DNA of 64,000 nucleotides from Roseibacillus sp. (lineage in GTDB: Bacteria > Verrucomicrobiota > Verrucomicrobiia > Verrucomicrobiales > Akkermansiaceae): assembly GCA_022448985.1 (NCBI GenBank), contig JAKVCR010000016.1, positions 62,001 to 126,000 on the forward strand, given 5' to 3'. The position numbers and the translations under genes were made by a program. How positions within the stretch are numbered: the stretch's first letter is position 1; each line of letters opens with the position of its first letter. This document shows positions 17,136 through 25,723 of this stretch, piece by piece. Under the pieces are notes generated by a model. The model saw only the letters and a list, made by a program, of their open reading frames with translations, had not been told where the DNA came from and ran no database searches.

Positions 17136-17261
17136 TTACTTTCCGGGCACCACCACGTTCGGCGGCGCAACAGGGGCCGGAGCACTCTGGTTTGAAGCGC
17201 AGGATGCAAGTGCGAGCCCGGCCAAAGCCGTAAGAACGGCAACAATCTTGGTAAGTTTCAT
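17136..17261 (-). CDS. small lipoprotein, 41 residues
   Basis: Not in the ORF track. MKLTKIVAVLTALAGLALAS is followed by a lipobox LASC with the cysteine at residue 21. The mature part (about 21 residues) is rich in Pro, Ala and Val and ends PPNVVVPGK. Same architecture as its two neighbours: MKxxK start, Ala-rich signal, Ser/Cys, Pro-rich linker, terminal Gly-Lys. It is followed by a strong terminator. Function unknown. Confidence 0.75.
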   Translation of the reverse strand: MKLTKIVAVLTALAGLALASCASNQSAPAPVAPPNVVVPGK

Positions 17262-17335
17262 ATGAGTATCTTGTGTGTTTCAGATGAATCCCCGGAACGG
17301 AGAAAATTTGCCCGATGATCAGGGCGCCTTAAGCA

Positions 17336-17452
17336 TTATTTGCCGGGCGCAACGTAACTCGGAGGCGCGGCAGGAGCCGTGCTTGAGCAGGAAGAGAAGG
17401 CCAGCGCTCCAAGGGCGGCCGCTGCAATCGCGATTACTTTCAGGAATTTCAT
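17336..17452 (-). CDS. small lipoprotein, 38 residues
   Basis: Not in the ORF track. MKFLKVIAIAAAALGALAF leads to the lipobox FSSC with cysteine at residue 22, and the mature peptide of about 17 residues ends PPSYVAPGK. It closely resembles the 41-residue neighbour in the signal and in the Ala/Pro-rich tail ending PGK. No terminator is obvious directly after it. Such mini-lipoproteins often resemble entericidin-type peptides in size, but no homology is claimed. Confidence 0.72.
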   Translation of the reverse strand: MKFLKVIAIAAAALGALAFSSCSSTAPAAPPSYVAPGK

Positions 17453-17692
17453 TATCTCGCTAGTTTCAGTTTCAGGCTAATTTCTTCACTAGGCGGTTCC
17501 GCCCAATGGGATCAAGCATAGCCCTCCCCCAATTGACCGCAAGTGTGAAAGAGGGAGGCGATCCGTCCCCATTTACGCCCAAAACCCGGCCCTTGCCCCT
17601 CCTGCCGTTCGGGATCCTCCAGGACAATTTTACAGACCCGGACACGTTTGAGACTAGACTATCCGGCTCTTTCGACTAACACCCAGCGCGCC

Positions 17693-18697
17693 ATGTCCAG
17701 TTCCCCTCATGTTGCCATCGCCGGTGCCACGGGCGCCGTCGGGGAGGAAATGCTAAAGTGTCTTGTACAACGTGACTTTCCCGTGGGGGAACTCACTCTC
17801 CTCGCCTCCGCGCGCTCGGCCGGCAGGAAGCTCCTCTTCGGGGACCGTGAAGTGGTGGTCAAGGAACTCGACCACGACTCGTTTGAAGGCGTCGATATTG
17901 CCCTCTTCAGCGCAGGAGGCAGTCTCTCCCGCGAATTTGGGCCCTCTGCCGCCTCCGCGGGCGCGGTGGTGATCGATAACTCCTCCGCCTTCCGGATGGA
18001 TCCCGAGGTTCCCCTCGTAGTACCCGAGGTCAATCCTGAAGCTACCGAAGATCGGCCCAAAGGCATCATCGCCAACCCGAACTGCACCACCATCATTACC
18101 ATGATGGGTCTCAACGCGCTCCACCGAAAGTTCGGTCTCAAGTCCATCATCGCATCCAGCTACCAGGCGGTATCAGGTAGTGGACAGGCTGGCATCGTGG
18201 AACTCTCGGACCAGGTCAAGGCCCTCTCGGAAGGACGGGACGACTTCGAAAGGAATGTCTACCCACACCAGATCGCCTTCAACGTCATTCCTCATGTCGA
18301 CCAGTTCATGGACGGGGGATATACCAAGGAGGAACTCAAGATGCTCAACGAGGGGCGCAAGATCCTTGGGCTGCCCGATCTGCAGGTTACCTGCACCTGC
18401 GTCCGTGTCCCGGTCTACCGCTCCCACTCGGTCTCCGTCACGGCCCAGTTCGAGCATCCGGTCAACGTGGAGGAGGCCCGTCTTGCCTACGACGGCCACC
18501 CCGGTATTCGCGTGGTGGACGATCCCCAGGACTCTCTCTACCCCACTCCGCTCGATACCACCGAGAAGGACGATTGCCTGGTGGGGCGCATCCGTCAGGA
18601 CATGGTGCTCGATAATGCCCTGGCTCTCTGGGTGGTCGGGGACCAGGTCAGGAAAGGGGCCGCGTTGAATGCGGTGCAGATCGCGGAATTGCTCTGA
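17693..18697 (+). CDS. asd: aspartate-semialdehyde dehydrogenase
   Basis: NADP-dependent reductive dephosphorylation of aspartyl phosphate to aspartate semialdehyde, the branch point to lysine/diaminopimelate, threonine and methionine. 334 residues. The nucleotide motif VAIAGATGAVGEEML is at the N-terminus, the catalytic cysteine is in ANPNCTTI, and QAVSGSGQAG plus the conserved histidine in VPVYRSHSVSV complete the site. The ATG at 17693 was preferred over the track's upstream start because the Rossmann motif then begins at the usual residue 6-8. It precedes a polyprenyl synthase gene by 78 bp on the same strand. Confidence 0.95.
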   Translation: MSSSPHVAIAGATGAVGEEMLKCLVQRDFPVGELTLLASARSAGRKLLFGDREVVVKELDHDSFEGVDIALFSAGGSLSREFGPSAASAGAVVIDNSSAFRMDPEVPLVVPEVNPEATEDRPKGIIANPNCTTIITMMGLNALHRKFGLKSIIASSYQAVSGSGQAGIVELSDQVKALSEGRDDFERNVYPHQIAFNVIPHVDQFMDGGYTKEELKMLNEGRKILGLPDLQVTCTCVRVPVYRSHSVSVTAQFEHPVNVEEARLAYDGHPGIRVVDDPQDSLYPTPLDTTEKDDCLVGRIRQDMVLDNALALWVVGDQVRKGAALNAVQIAELL

Positions 18698-18775
18698 CGC
18701 GGACAAGCCGCCGATTCCCCTGTCCGTATGAATTGGGTACTTGGGTAATCGGCCACTTGGGTATTTCCTAGGGGC

Positions 18776-19660
18776 GTGTCCGACCTCAAGGCCTACCTCC
18801 GGGAACAGCAACGCGTGATCGATGCGGCCCTGCAACGACTCCTGCCCCGCTCCTCGGTTCGGCCCTCCGCCCTCCATCGCGCCATGCGTCATCCCGTCTT
18901 TGCCGGGGGCAAACGGCTGCGGCCCATTCTCTGCCTGGCCGCCGCTGAGGCCTGTGGCGGTGACCCCGCCCGTGCCGTCACCCTGGCCTGCGCCGTGGAA
19001 TTGATCCACACCTACTCACTCGTGCATGACGATCTCCCCTGCATGGATGATGATGACCTGCGCCGGGGTAAACCTACCACCCACGTCGTCTTTGGGGAGA
19101 ATATGGCGGTCCTCGCCGGGGACGCCCTTCTCACCGAAGCCTTTGCCATTATTGCCCAGACCCCGGAGTGCAAGAAATACCGGGTAGGAGACTATGTCAC
19201 CGAACTGGCTTTCGCCTCGGACTCGCGCCGACTGATCGGGGGGCAAGTCATGGACCTTGAAGGCGAAGGAACGGCCCTCACGAGGGCTCAGCTCGTCCGG
19301 GTCCACGAGGCCAAGACCGCTGCTCTCCTCACCTCCTCCCTCCGCCTCGGCGGAATGAGCGCCAATGCAAGCTCCGCCAAGCTCCAGGCCCTCACGGACT
19401 TCGGGAAATCCCTGGGACTGGCGTTCCAGGTAATCGATGACCTCCTTGATGTCACCCAATCCACCGAGAAACTGGGGAAGACCGCCGGGAAGGACGCCGC
19501 GGCGAAGAAAGCCACCTACCCCGCCGTCCTCGGCCTGAAGAAGAGTAAGCAGGAGGCCCATCGCCTCACCCGCAAGGCCCTGTCGGCCCTCCAGCCCTTC
19601 GGTCGCCGGGCCGCACGCCTCGACCAGATCGCACACTACCTCCTGGACCGGGACTACTAG
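18776..19660 (+). CDS. ispA: short-chain polyprenyl diphosphate synthase
   Basis: Condenses isopentenyl diphosphate with allylic diphosphates to make farnesyl or geranylgeranyl diphosphate. 294 residues with GTG start. The KRLRP motif is present (FAGGKRLRPIL), the first aspartate-rich motif is HDDLPCMDDDDLRRG, and the second is FQVIDDLLDVTQ. The two-residue insertion in the first motif and the length fit bacterial type-II farnesyl/geranylgeranyl synthases. Chain length cannot be fixed from sequence alone, so the symbol is tentative. Its 3' end converges on the DUF5916 gene. Confidence 0.9.
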   Translation: MSDLKAYLREQQRVIDAALQRLLPRSSVRPSALHRAMRHPVFAGGKRLRPILCLAAAEACGGDPARAVTLACAVELIHTYSLVHDDLPCMDDDDLRRGKPTTHVVFGENMAVLAGDALLTEAFAIIAQTPECKKYRVGDYVTELAFASDSRRLIGGQVMDLEGEGTALTRAQLVRVHEAKTAALLTSSLRLGGMSANASSAKLQALTDFGKSLGLAFQVIDDLLDVTQSTEKLGKTAGKDAAAKKATYPAVLGLKKSKQEAHRLTRKALSALQPFGRRAARLDQIAHYLLDRDY

Positions 19661-19685
19661 GCCAGGCAGATCCCGGAATCCGCCC

Positions 19686-21857
19686 CTAGAACCGGAAGGT
19701 CGCATCCGCCTTCAACGTCAGGTCCGATCGCTGCAGGCCCAGTCCCCGATCCTCCGCCAGGAGGGACTGATTCAGGACCAGATAGATCGTCGAGCCCGGC
19801 CGATATTCCCAGCGGATCCGGGAGTTGAATCCCACCTCGTTGGAAAGGCTGTCGTACTGCACCAGGGCGGACCACCCGAGATCGGGTGTCAGGTTCCAGT
19901 TGATCCCAAGGCTCCCCACGTGCGCATCGAACGAGCCCTCCCCAAGATCCACCCGGTTATACTGATAGGTCCCGTTGATGCGGAAGTGCCGGCTGGGATT
20001 CCACTCCAACTGCGCCGAACCCTGGGCCCGCCATCCGTCGTAGAACTCCCCGGCCTCCACCGAGAATTCTCCCCACACCGGACGCGAACTGGTGGCTTCG
20101 AATTCCAGGCGTGCCTTCGTCCAGGAATACTCCCCCGCCGGCACCGTGATGTCTCCCAGCTCGAAGGCCTCGTCTGGACGGTCGATATTGTGCGAGATGC
20201 GCAGACTCAATTCATCCGTGCTGGCAAAATCCAGGTTGAAGGGCACAACCCCAAACCGGGCGGAATCGAGCCCCCCGGACGTCCGGGATGTCACGCTCAC
20301 ATCCGCGCCCCTTGCCAGCTGGCGGTACCAGCCTGATCCTCCCGGCCGATGCTTCCGGCGAATCAGCCCGGACACGGTGCGGACCCCGGTCCGTCGCACA
20401 AACCCGAGGGCCGGATCGAATCCCGGACCGACCTCCAGGTAACTTAGCGAACCATCCCAACGGTCGTTGGGATAAGAGAGCCGCCCCCCGAAGGCATAAT
20501 CCGTGCCGTGTCCCCCTCCCACCGCCTCAGTATAGTTCCCAAGGGCATAGAGATTGGCTCCGAGGATCTTGTCATTAAGGAATTCGTTGGTCCGGAAGGT
20601 GAAATCTACTCCTCCCACGTAGTTGTCGCGATTGGAGGTGGGATCTCCCCCGGTCGCGATGACCCCCACCCGGGACTGGGAGAACACCTGCTTGGTTACC
20701 CGGGCCGCGAAGACGTTCTGTTCATTCAGCCCGGGTGGACCCTCCAGTCGAGCATGGGTAAAGCCGACATCATAATCTCCCAGCCGCCCCGCCAGCTTGG
20801 TGGCCAGTTGAGTGGGAACGATCCGGCCGTCCGCCAATCCGATCCGCCGGGTGAAGTAGGGCAGGAACGTTGGTCCCCTGCCTCTCCGTTGAAATCCCGC
20901 CCCGAAATCGTAGATCCCGCTGTCCTCCAGGAAGAAGTCCCGCTTCTCGGGGAAGAAGAGCGGGAAGCGCGTGAAGTTGACCACCCGCTGATCAACCTCT
21001 GTTTCCGCGAAGTCGGTGTTGTAACTGACGGTGGCAGAGAAGCTGGGGGTAACCCGGTAGCGCAGATCGGCTCCGAAGTCCCCTCCCAGGCTGTCACTTT
21101 CCCCCTTGCGACTTTCGTGACGACCCACCGCATAGGGGGAAAACTCCAGCCCGAGTCCCTGTCGCATCCCCCGCAATCCAGTGATGTCTCCCGCTTCACT
21201 GGCATAGTGGGACTTGATTTCATCCTTCCAGCCTGTCCAGCGGATGGCCTCGTTCTTTCTCCGGATCCGCCGCGACATGTTGAAGCCCCATACCGTCCCG
21301 TCCGGATCAAAGCTCACCGTCTTGAAGGGAATGGCCAACTCGACAAACCATCCCTCGTCCGTGATGCGCGCTTTCGACATCCAGATCCCATCCCAGGAAA
21401 AGTTCATCCCCGTGTTGTTGGTGATCAAACCGTCTGACTGGGCCCCGGTTGGGTTGACTGCGAAGACGTAGCCGTTGCGCTGATCGTGAAAGGTGTCGAA
21501 GAAGAGGTAAACGAAGTCCGAGCCCGTGAAAATCCTGTCACGGCGCATGGACCGCGCCATCACCACCCCCGGTTCGGAATCGTAACACCACACACCGACG
21601 TAGAGATGATCGCGGTCGTAAACCATCGCGAACTCCGTGCGCTCGGTGGCCGGAGTCCCCCGGCCCGGATCATACTGCCGAAATCCCTTTCCCTTTTCCG
21701 CCCGCGCCCAAGCGGCCTCTTCCAGTCGGCCATCCACCTTGATCTGTTCCCCGGCGCCCAGCTTGAGGGCCGCGATACTGGGCTTCTTTTCGGCTTGGAG
21801 ACCGCCGAACGATCCCAGCCAGACACACGCTGCGAGCAATTTATGGACTCTCCTCAT
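19686..21857 (-). CDS. DUF5916 outer-membrane beta-barrel with CBM9-like domain
   Basis: About 723 residues from the ATG at 21855-21857, which gives a signal-like start MRRVHKLLAACVWLGSFGGLQA. The first 200 residues form a CBM9/DOMON-like domain: IKVDGRLEEAAWARAEKG, FAMVYDRDHLYVGVWCYD, YLFFDTFHDQRNGYVFAVNP. The rest matches DUF5916: FPLFFPEKRDFFLEDSGIYDF and many amphipathic strands typical of an outer-membrane barrel. The last residues DLTLKADATFRF end in Phe, as for BAM substrates. Role unknown; similar proteins accompany peptidases or glycan use in other phyla, but here no such partner is adjacent. The true start could also lie slightly upstream. Confidence 0.8.
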   Translation of the reverse strand: MRRVHKLLAACVWLGSFGGLQAEKKPSIAALKLGAGEQIKVDGRLEEAAWARAEKGKGFRQYDPGRGTPATERTEFAMVYDRDHLYVGVWCYDSEPGVVMARSMRRDRIFTGSDFVYLFFDTFHDQRNGYVFAVNPTGAQSDGLITNNTGMNFSWDGIWMSKARITDEGWFVELAIPFKTVSFDPDGTVWGFNMSRRIRRKNEAIRWTGWKDEIKSHYASEAGDITGLRGMRQGLGLEFSPYAVGRHESRKGESDSLGGDFGADLRYRVTPSFSATVSYNTDFAETEVDQRVVNFTRFPLFFPEKRDFFLEDSGIYDFGAGFQRRGRGPTFLPYFTRRIGLADGRIVPTQLATKLAGRLGDYDVGFTHARLEGPPGLNEQNVFAARVTKQVFSQSRVGVIATGGDPTSNRDNYVGGVDFTFRTNEFLNDKILGANLYALGNYTEAVGGGHGTDYAFGGRLSYPNDRWDGSLSYLEVGPGFDPALGFVRRTGVRTVSGLIRRKHRPGGSGWYRQLARGADVSVTSRTSGGLDSARFGVVPFNLDFASTDELSLRISHNIDRPDEAFELGDITVPAGEYSWTKARLEFEATSSRPVWGEFSVEAGEFYDGWRAQGSAQLEWNPSRHFRINGTYQYNRVDLGEGSFDAHVGSLGINWNLTPDLGWSALVQYDSLSNEVGFNSRIRWEYRPGSTIYLVLNQSLLAEDRGLGLQRSDLTLKADATFRF

Positions 21858-22097
21858 TTCTCCGCGAGCAAGGATCAGCCGGGTGGTGACTTGCCCCGTG
21901 CGGGGCAAGACCTCACCCCACTCCTTGCAACCCGTCAAGGCTCACCACCTCATCACGCGAAATCGACCCCACCTCATCGCAGCACTCCCGTCCTCCGGGA
22001 CAGGCCCTCCTCTTCCAGTCCACTCCCTGGGGAAGTCCTTCCAGTTCCCCGCAATAGTTCTTTCCCCCGCCTTTTTTCGAGCCCACGCTGCCCTGCC

Positions 22098-22643
22098 ATG
22101 AAAATCTTCAAAACCTTTGGAGTGCTCGCCGCCCTCAGCCTCTTCCCTGCCGCCGCCCAGCAGGAGAAGGCTCCCGCGAAGGCCCCGGCCGTCAAGACTG
22201 TCGATGGCGGCGCAGTAGAAAAGAAGATCATCGGCAAATGGGCTCCCGATCCCGAGGCCGTGATGAAGGAGATCCAAAAGGACCTCGCCGACGATCCCTC
22301 TACCGCCCTCCCTCTCCCTCTCCCTCTCCTCCAGACCATGATACGGAACATGGCGGTGGAAGTGCGGAAGGGGGAAATCACCATCCACGCCATGGGAAAG
22401 CAGACCGCCACCTACAGGATCATCAAGGTCGACAAGGCCGCAAACAAGCTCACCCTGCAGATAACAGACGATGATGGGGTCCAGGAGGGCTCGGCCACCG
22501 TCGAGGAGAAGAAGGATGGTCGCAAAACGCTCACCCTTGAGAAGGACGGCGAGAAGTTCGTCCTCAACAGCATCACCGCCTCAGAATTCAAGAAGCGCAA
22601 GAATGCGGGCGCGAAGCCACCTAGCTTCCCCGGCCTAAAATAA
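22098..22643 (+). CDS. exported protein with GxWAPD motif, copy A
   Basis: 181-residue secreted protein of unknown function. The ATG at 22098 gives MKIFKTFGVLAALSLFPAAAQ, a signal peptide; the track extends it by 204 unrelated residues. After a short Lys/Ala/Pro linker comes IGKWAPDPEAVMKEIQKDL, then a low-complexity PLPLPLP stretch, MAVEVRKGEITIHAMGK, YRIIKVDKAANKLTLQI and the end EFKKRKNAGAKPP. The same motif series occurs in the lipoprotein at 24046-24771, so these are paralogues. The pattern is beta-rich, like small lipocalin-type or DUF4488-like folds, but I cannot name the family. The convergent PQQ gene lies 11 bp away. Confidence 0.72.
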   Translation: MKIFKTFGVLAALSLFPAAAQQEKAPAKAPAVKTVDGGAVEKKIIGKWAPDPEAVMKEIQKDLADDPSTALPLPLPLLQTMIRNMAVEVRKGEITIHAMGKQTATYRIIKVDKAANKLTLQITDDDGVQEGSATVEEKKDGRKTLTLEKDGEKFVLNSITASEFKKRKNAGAKPPSFPGLK

Positions 22644-22654
22644 GCGGTCCTGCC

Positions 22655-23917
22655 TCAGGGCCGCTCACCCAGGCAAAGAAGCTTCTCCTTCCGGACGTCG
22701 TTCTCAAAGACCGCCACCCGGGCATAGACCCGGCCCCCGCAATAGGCCGGGGTGGCAAAGACCTGGTCCCCAATCCGGGCCTTGTGGACAACCTTGAAGT
22801 TCGCAGGGTCGGCCTTGAACTGGAAATACTCCCCGTTCTCGTTGATAACGTGAATGTGATTCCCGACCAGGACGGGTGAACTGGAGAACGTCCCTCCCAG
22901 CAGGCCCTTCCACCTGCGCTCACCGGTCTTGCAGTCCCAGCACATCGCCGCGCCCCCGTCCATCACCGCGAAGAGGTGCCCCCCGGTCACCAGCATGGAG
23001 GGCACATAGACCCGGCTGATGTTGCGCCAGGCCACTTTCCCGGAACCATCGCTCTCCACCGCATGGACGTGATTCTTGGGCCACCCCCCACTGATGAAGA
23101 CCCGCTCCCCGTCCGTCACGGAAGAGGTCACCGTCTCCTGGGTGGATCCCTTGGCCTCCCACAGGACCTTCCCGGTCAGCGGGTCAATACTCATTACCTT
23201 CTCGCACCCAGAGAGGACCAGCTGGTCGCGACCACCGAGACGATGCACGATCGGCGAGGTGTAATTCGGGATCCTTGGCCGGTCCACCTTCCACACCACC
23301 TCCCCGCTCTTGCGATCCAGGCCGAAGATCGCACCAGCCTTCTTGTTGTCAGCACAAACCAGGAGGAGGGACTTGTAAACCATGGGGGAGGCCCCGTAGC
23401 CCTGGTGGACCACGTAGTCCGTCAGCCTCGTGGTCCACACCTTCTTCCCATCAAGGCTCACGGCTGTGGTATGGGCTGCCCCCCCGTTCACAAAGGAGAC
23501 ATAGAGTTTCTCCCCGTCAAAGGCGGGCGAGTTGGAAGCATGGGTGGCCTTCCGGTTGATCTTGGGAGCAAAGGTCCCACTGTGAATCACGGCGCTCCAG
23601 ACCGCGGCCCCGGTCTCGCGCTCGTAGGCTAGCAAGGACTGGGTGTGCTTCTTCTCATCAGCGGTGACCAGATAGATCCGGTCGCCCACCACGATCGGGG
23701 ACCCGTGTCCCCTTCCCGGCACCGACGCTTCCCAGAGGGTGTGCTTGCCGGGATCAAGCGCCGGGGGCAGCTTCTGAGTCGGATCGGCATGCCCGTTCCG
23801 GAGGGGACCCCTCCAGCACGGCCAGTCTGCCTTGCCACCGGCCTGCGGCGCGGTCTGCGCGGGGAGGACACTCCCCAAGATGAGGACGAGGGCTACCAGA
23901 GGAGGAGACAGCTTCAT
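22655..23917 (-). CDS. secreted PQQ-like beta-propeller protein
   Basis: 420 residues with signal peptide MKLSPPLVALVLILGSVLPAQ. Then DWPCWRGPLRNGHAD, the start often seen in Verrucomicrobia/Planctomycetes PQQ-binding-like proteins, and six or more propeller blades with the repeat G.v.W....: TGAAVWSAVI, GKKVWTTRL, SGEVVWKVD, TGKVLWEA, GKVAWRNIS, TGERRWKG. Such proteins are periplasmic scaffolds or binding proteins and usually lack PQQ chemistry. No catalytic motif is visible. It is flanked by the two GxWAPD paralogues on the opposite strand. Confidence 0.85.
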   Translation of the reverse strand: MKLSPPLVALVLILGSVLPAQTAPQAGGKADWPCWRGPLRNGHADPTQKLPPALDPGKHTLWEASVPGRGHGSPIVVGDRIYLVTADEKKHTQSLLAYERETGAAVWSAVIHSGTFAPKINRKATHASNSPAFDGEKLYVSFVNGGAAHTTAVSLDGKKVWTTRLTDYVVHQGYGASPMVYKSLLLVCADNKKAGAIFGLDRKSGEVVWKVDRPRIPNYTSPIVHRLGGRDQLVLSGCEKVMSIDPLTGKVLWEAKGSTQETVTSSVTDGERVFISGGWPKNHVHAVESDGSGKVAWRNISRVYVPSMLVTGGHLFAVMDGGAAMCWDCKTGERRWKGLLGGTFSSSPVLVGNHIHVINENGEYFQFKADPANFKVVHKARIGDQVFATPAYCGGRVYARVAVFENDVRKEKLLCLGERP

Positions 23918-24045
23918 GGAGCGGAAACTTGCCGCGGATCATGCCCCGATGCCAGCAAAACGAGCCCCCTGCCAGCGGGACCACTCTCATCGGATTAACC
24001 GTTTCTTCTCGCTGTCCCTATCTCTCCCCCTATCCTCTCGGACGT

Positions 24046-24771
24046 ATGAAGAAGATTTTACCCTTGGCAGGTTCCACCATCGCTACCCTGGGCATCTGCC
24101 TGATGGCCATCAGCTGTGGAGAGAAGAATGACACTGACACTTCCACCGGGACTTCCCCGAAGGAGAATGCGGACGCCTCTGAAGCTCCCGCCAAAACCGC
24201 TCCCCCCGAGGAGGAGGCCGCGCCCGCGCCAACCGGGGACCTGGAAAGTCAGGCCGTGGGCTACTGGGCTCCCGATGCCGAGACCATGATGGGCTTCCTC
24301 GCCGAGGACCTGAAGGATGAGCCTGAGAGGTTGGCCGCCATGAAAGCCATGATGGAGCCCATGCTTGCGGCGATGGCGGTTCATATTCCCGAGAAGGGCA
24401 AGGTCGTCCTGCACATGATGGGGGACACCGAGGATATCAGCTACATCGTGAAGTCCGTCGACGAGGCCAGCAAGACCCTCACCGTTGAGATCGACGATGA
24501 GCCCGGAACCATCACAATCGGAGAAGACAGCCTTGTGCTCGCCGGGGGTGACGACCGAATCGCCCTCACCCGCATCGACGAGGCCGCCTTCAAGAAACGC
24601 CAGGAGGCCAAGGCGCCCAACATCCTCGACCTGCCCGAGGGGCCTGGCCCGGATGGCTCAGAGGACGAACCCGTAGCCGAGGAACTTCCCACCGAGGAAG
24701 CAGCCCCCGAAGCTCCCGCCGAGAAAGCCCCCGCCACGGAAGAGGTCGTCCCGACCAAGCCTGAAGACTAG
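24046..24771 (+). CDS. lipoprotein with GxWAPD motif, copy B
   Basis: 241-residue predicted lipoprotein. MKKILPLAGSTIATLGICLM is followed by lipobox AISC with the lipidated cysteine at residue 24. An acidic Pro/Ala/Glu linker (about 40-65) precedes the domain shared with 22098-22643: VGYWAPDAETMMGFLAEDL, MAVHIPEKGKVVLHMMG, YIVKSVDEASKTLTVEI and AAFKKRQEAKAP. Unlike copy A it has a long acidic, Pro/Ala/Glu-rich C-terminal tail. Function unknown. A strong intrinsic terminator follows the stop codon. Confidence 0.75.
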   Translation: MKKILPLAGSTIATLGICLMAISCGEKNDTDTSTGTSPKENADASEAPAKTAPPEEEAAPAPTGDLESQAVGYWAPDAETMMGFLAEDLKDEPERLAAMKAMMEPMLAAMAVHIPEKGKVVLHMMGDTEDISYIVKSVDEASKTLTVEIDDEPGTITIGEDSLVLAGGDDRIALTRIDEAAFKKRQEAKAPNILDLPEGPGPDGSEDEPVAEELPTEEAAPEAPAEKAPATEEVVPTKPED

Positions 24772-24794
24772 GCGGCTCCAGACTGACACTCACA

Positions 24795-24832
24795 GGGGGA
24801 TCCGGCTTCGGCTGGCCCCCCTTTTTTATTTC
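24795..24832 (+). terminator. strong intrinsic terminator
   Basis: GGGGG(AT)CCGGC pairs with GCTGGCCCCC around a TTCG tetraloop, followed by CTTTTTTATTT. It lies 24 bp past the stop codon of the GxWAPD lipoprotein gene, separating it from the DUF502 gene. Confidence 0.88.
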
Positions 24833-24863
24833 CTCCCGCTCCTTTTGGAGCATCTTCTCCCCC

Positions 24864-25529
24864 ATGATGAAAACGCGACGTTACATCCTGGCCGGGCTCC
24901 TCACCATCATCCCCCTCTGGATCACCTGGCTGGTGCTGCGTTTTCTCTTCAACCTGCTGACCAAGGCGGGTGCCCCCGCTATCGGGTGGGTGGCCGCCAA
25001 GTGTCCCGAGCCACTCCGGGCCGTGCTTGAAAGCCCTGTCTTCACCAGCCTCCTGGCCATCCTCCTCGTAGTCGCGGTCCTCTATGGGATCGGCCGACTC
25101 ACCACCGTGGTGGTGGGCCGCCGCATCCTCGGGTTCTTTGAAGCCGTGCTCTCCAGGATTCCCATCGTGAACGTCATCTACGGTGCAGTGAAGAAACTGG
25201 TCACCGTCCTGCAGGAAAAGCCCGGGGGCGGACTTCAGCGGGTGGTCCTCATTGACTTCCCTTCCCCCGAGATGAAGACCGTGGGCCTCGTCACCCGCTT
25301 GCTCACCGACACCAACACCGGACGGGAACTCGCCGCAGTCTATGTTCCAACTACGCCAAACCCCACCTCCGGCTACCTCGAAATCGTTCCCCTCGAGCGG
25401 GTGACCTCCACTGACTGGACCCTCGACGAGGCCATGGCTTTCATCATGTCGGGAGGCGCGGTGGCCCCCGACACCATGAACTACGACCAGGCCACGGCCC
25501 CCGACAAGACGTCGGAAACCGGGGAATGA
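24864..25529 (+). CDS. DUF502 family membrane protein
   Basis: 221-residue inner-membrane protein of a widely conserved but uncharacterised family. Two membrane segments are visible: residues about 7-33 (ILAGLLTIIPLWITWLVLRFLF) and about 57-80 (SLLAILLVVAVLYGIG). The family blocks follow: RIPIVNVIYGAVKKLV, VVLIDFPSPEMKTVGLVT, and VYVPTTPNPTSGYLEIVP. Length is normal. ATG at 24864 or 24867 are both possible. It stands alone between terminator and ABC operon. Function unknown. Confidence 0.9.
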   Translation: MMKTRRYILAGLLTIIPLWITWLVLRFLFNLLTKAGAPAIGWVAAKCPEPLRAVLESPVFTSLLAILLVVAVLYGIGRLTTVVVGRRILGFFEAVLSRIPIVNVIYGAVKKLVTVLQEKPGGGLQRVVLIDFPSPEMKTVGLVTRLLTDTNTGRELAAVYVPTTPNPTSGYLEIVPLERVTSTDWTLDEAMAFIMSGGAVAPDTMNYDQATAPDKTSETGE

Positions 25530-25591
25530 GGGGAATTCCCGCTGTTTCAGGACAAGCCTGCCCTTTTTCTTTCTGGTCCGGCCCTTGCAGA

Positions 25592-25630
25592 AGTTAAGTT
25601 GATTTGCTTAAATAAAGGCAAATCCTAACT
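25592..25630. promoter_or_regulatory. two-part palindrome upstream of the ABC operon
   Basis: GATTTGC (25601-25607) and GCAAATC (25618-25624) form a perfect 7-bp dyad around an AT-only-like spacer, and an outer AGTTA/TAACT pair flanks it. It overlaps a plausible promoter, TTGCAG - 17 bp - TTAAAT. It lies about 100 bp before the ABC ATPase gene. A repressor operator is an inference. Confidence 0.4.
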
Positions 25631-25723
25631 AAATAGCAGGACGCTGTTCACCCGCAGCCGAATGACTCCCGCTGATTCTGGCGGGCTCATCTTCATCCGC
25701 GGAGAACGCAATCGCCCCCCAGC

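Noticed and set aside
18730-18765. Three copies of TTGGGTA upstream of the polyprenyl synthase gene
   Set aside because: Short irregular copies in a small gap; too little to call a regulatory array.
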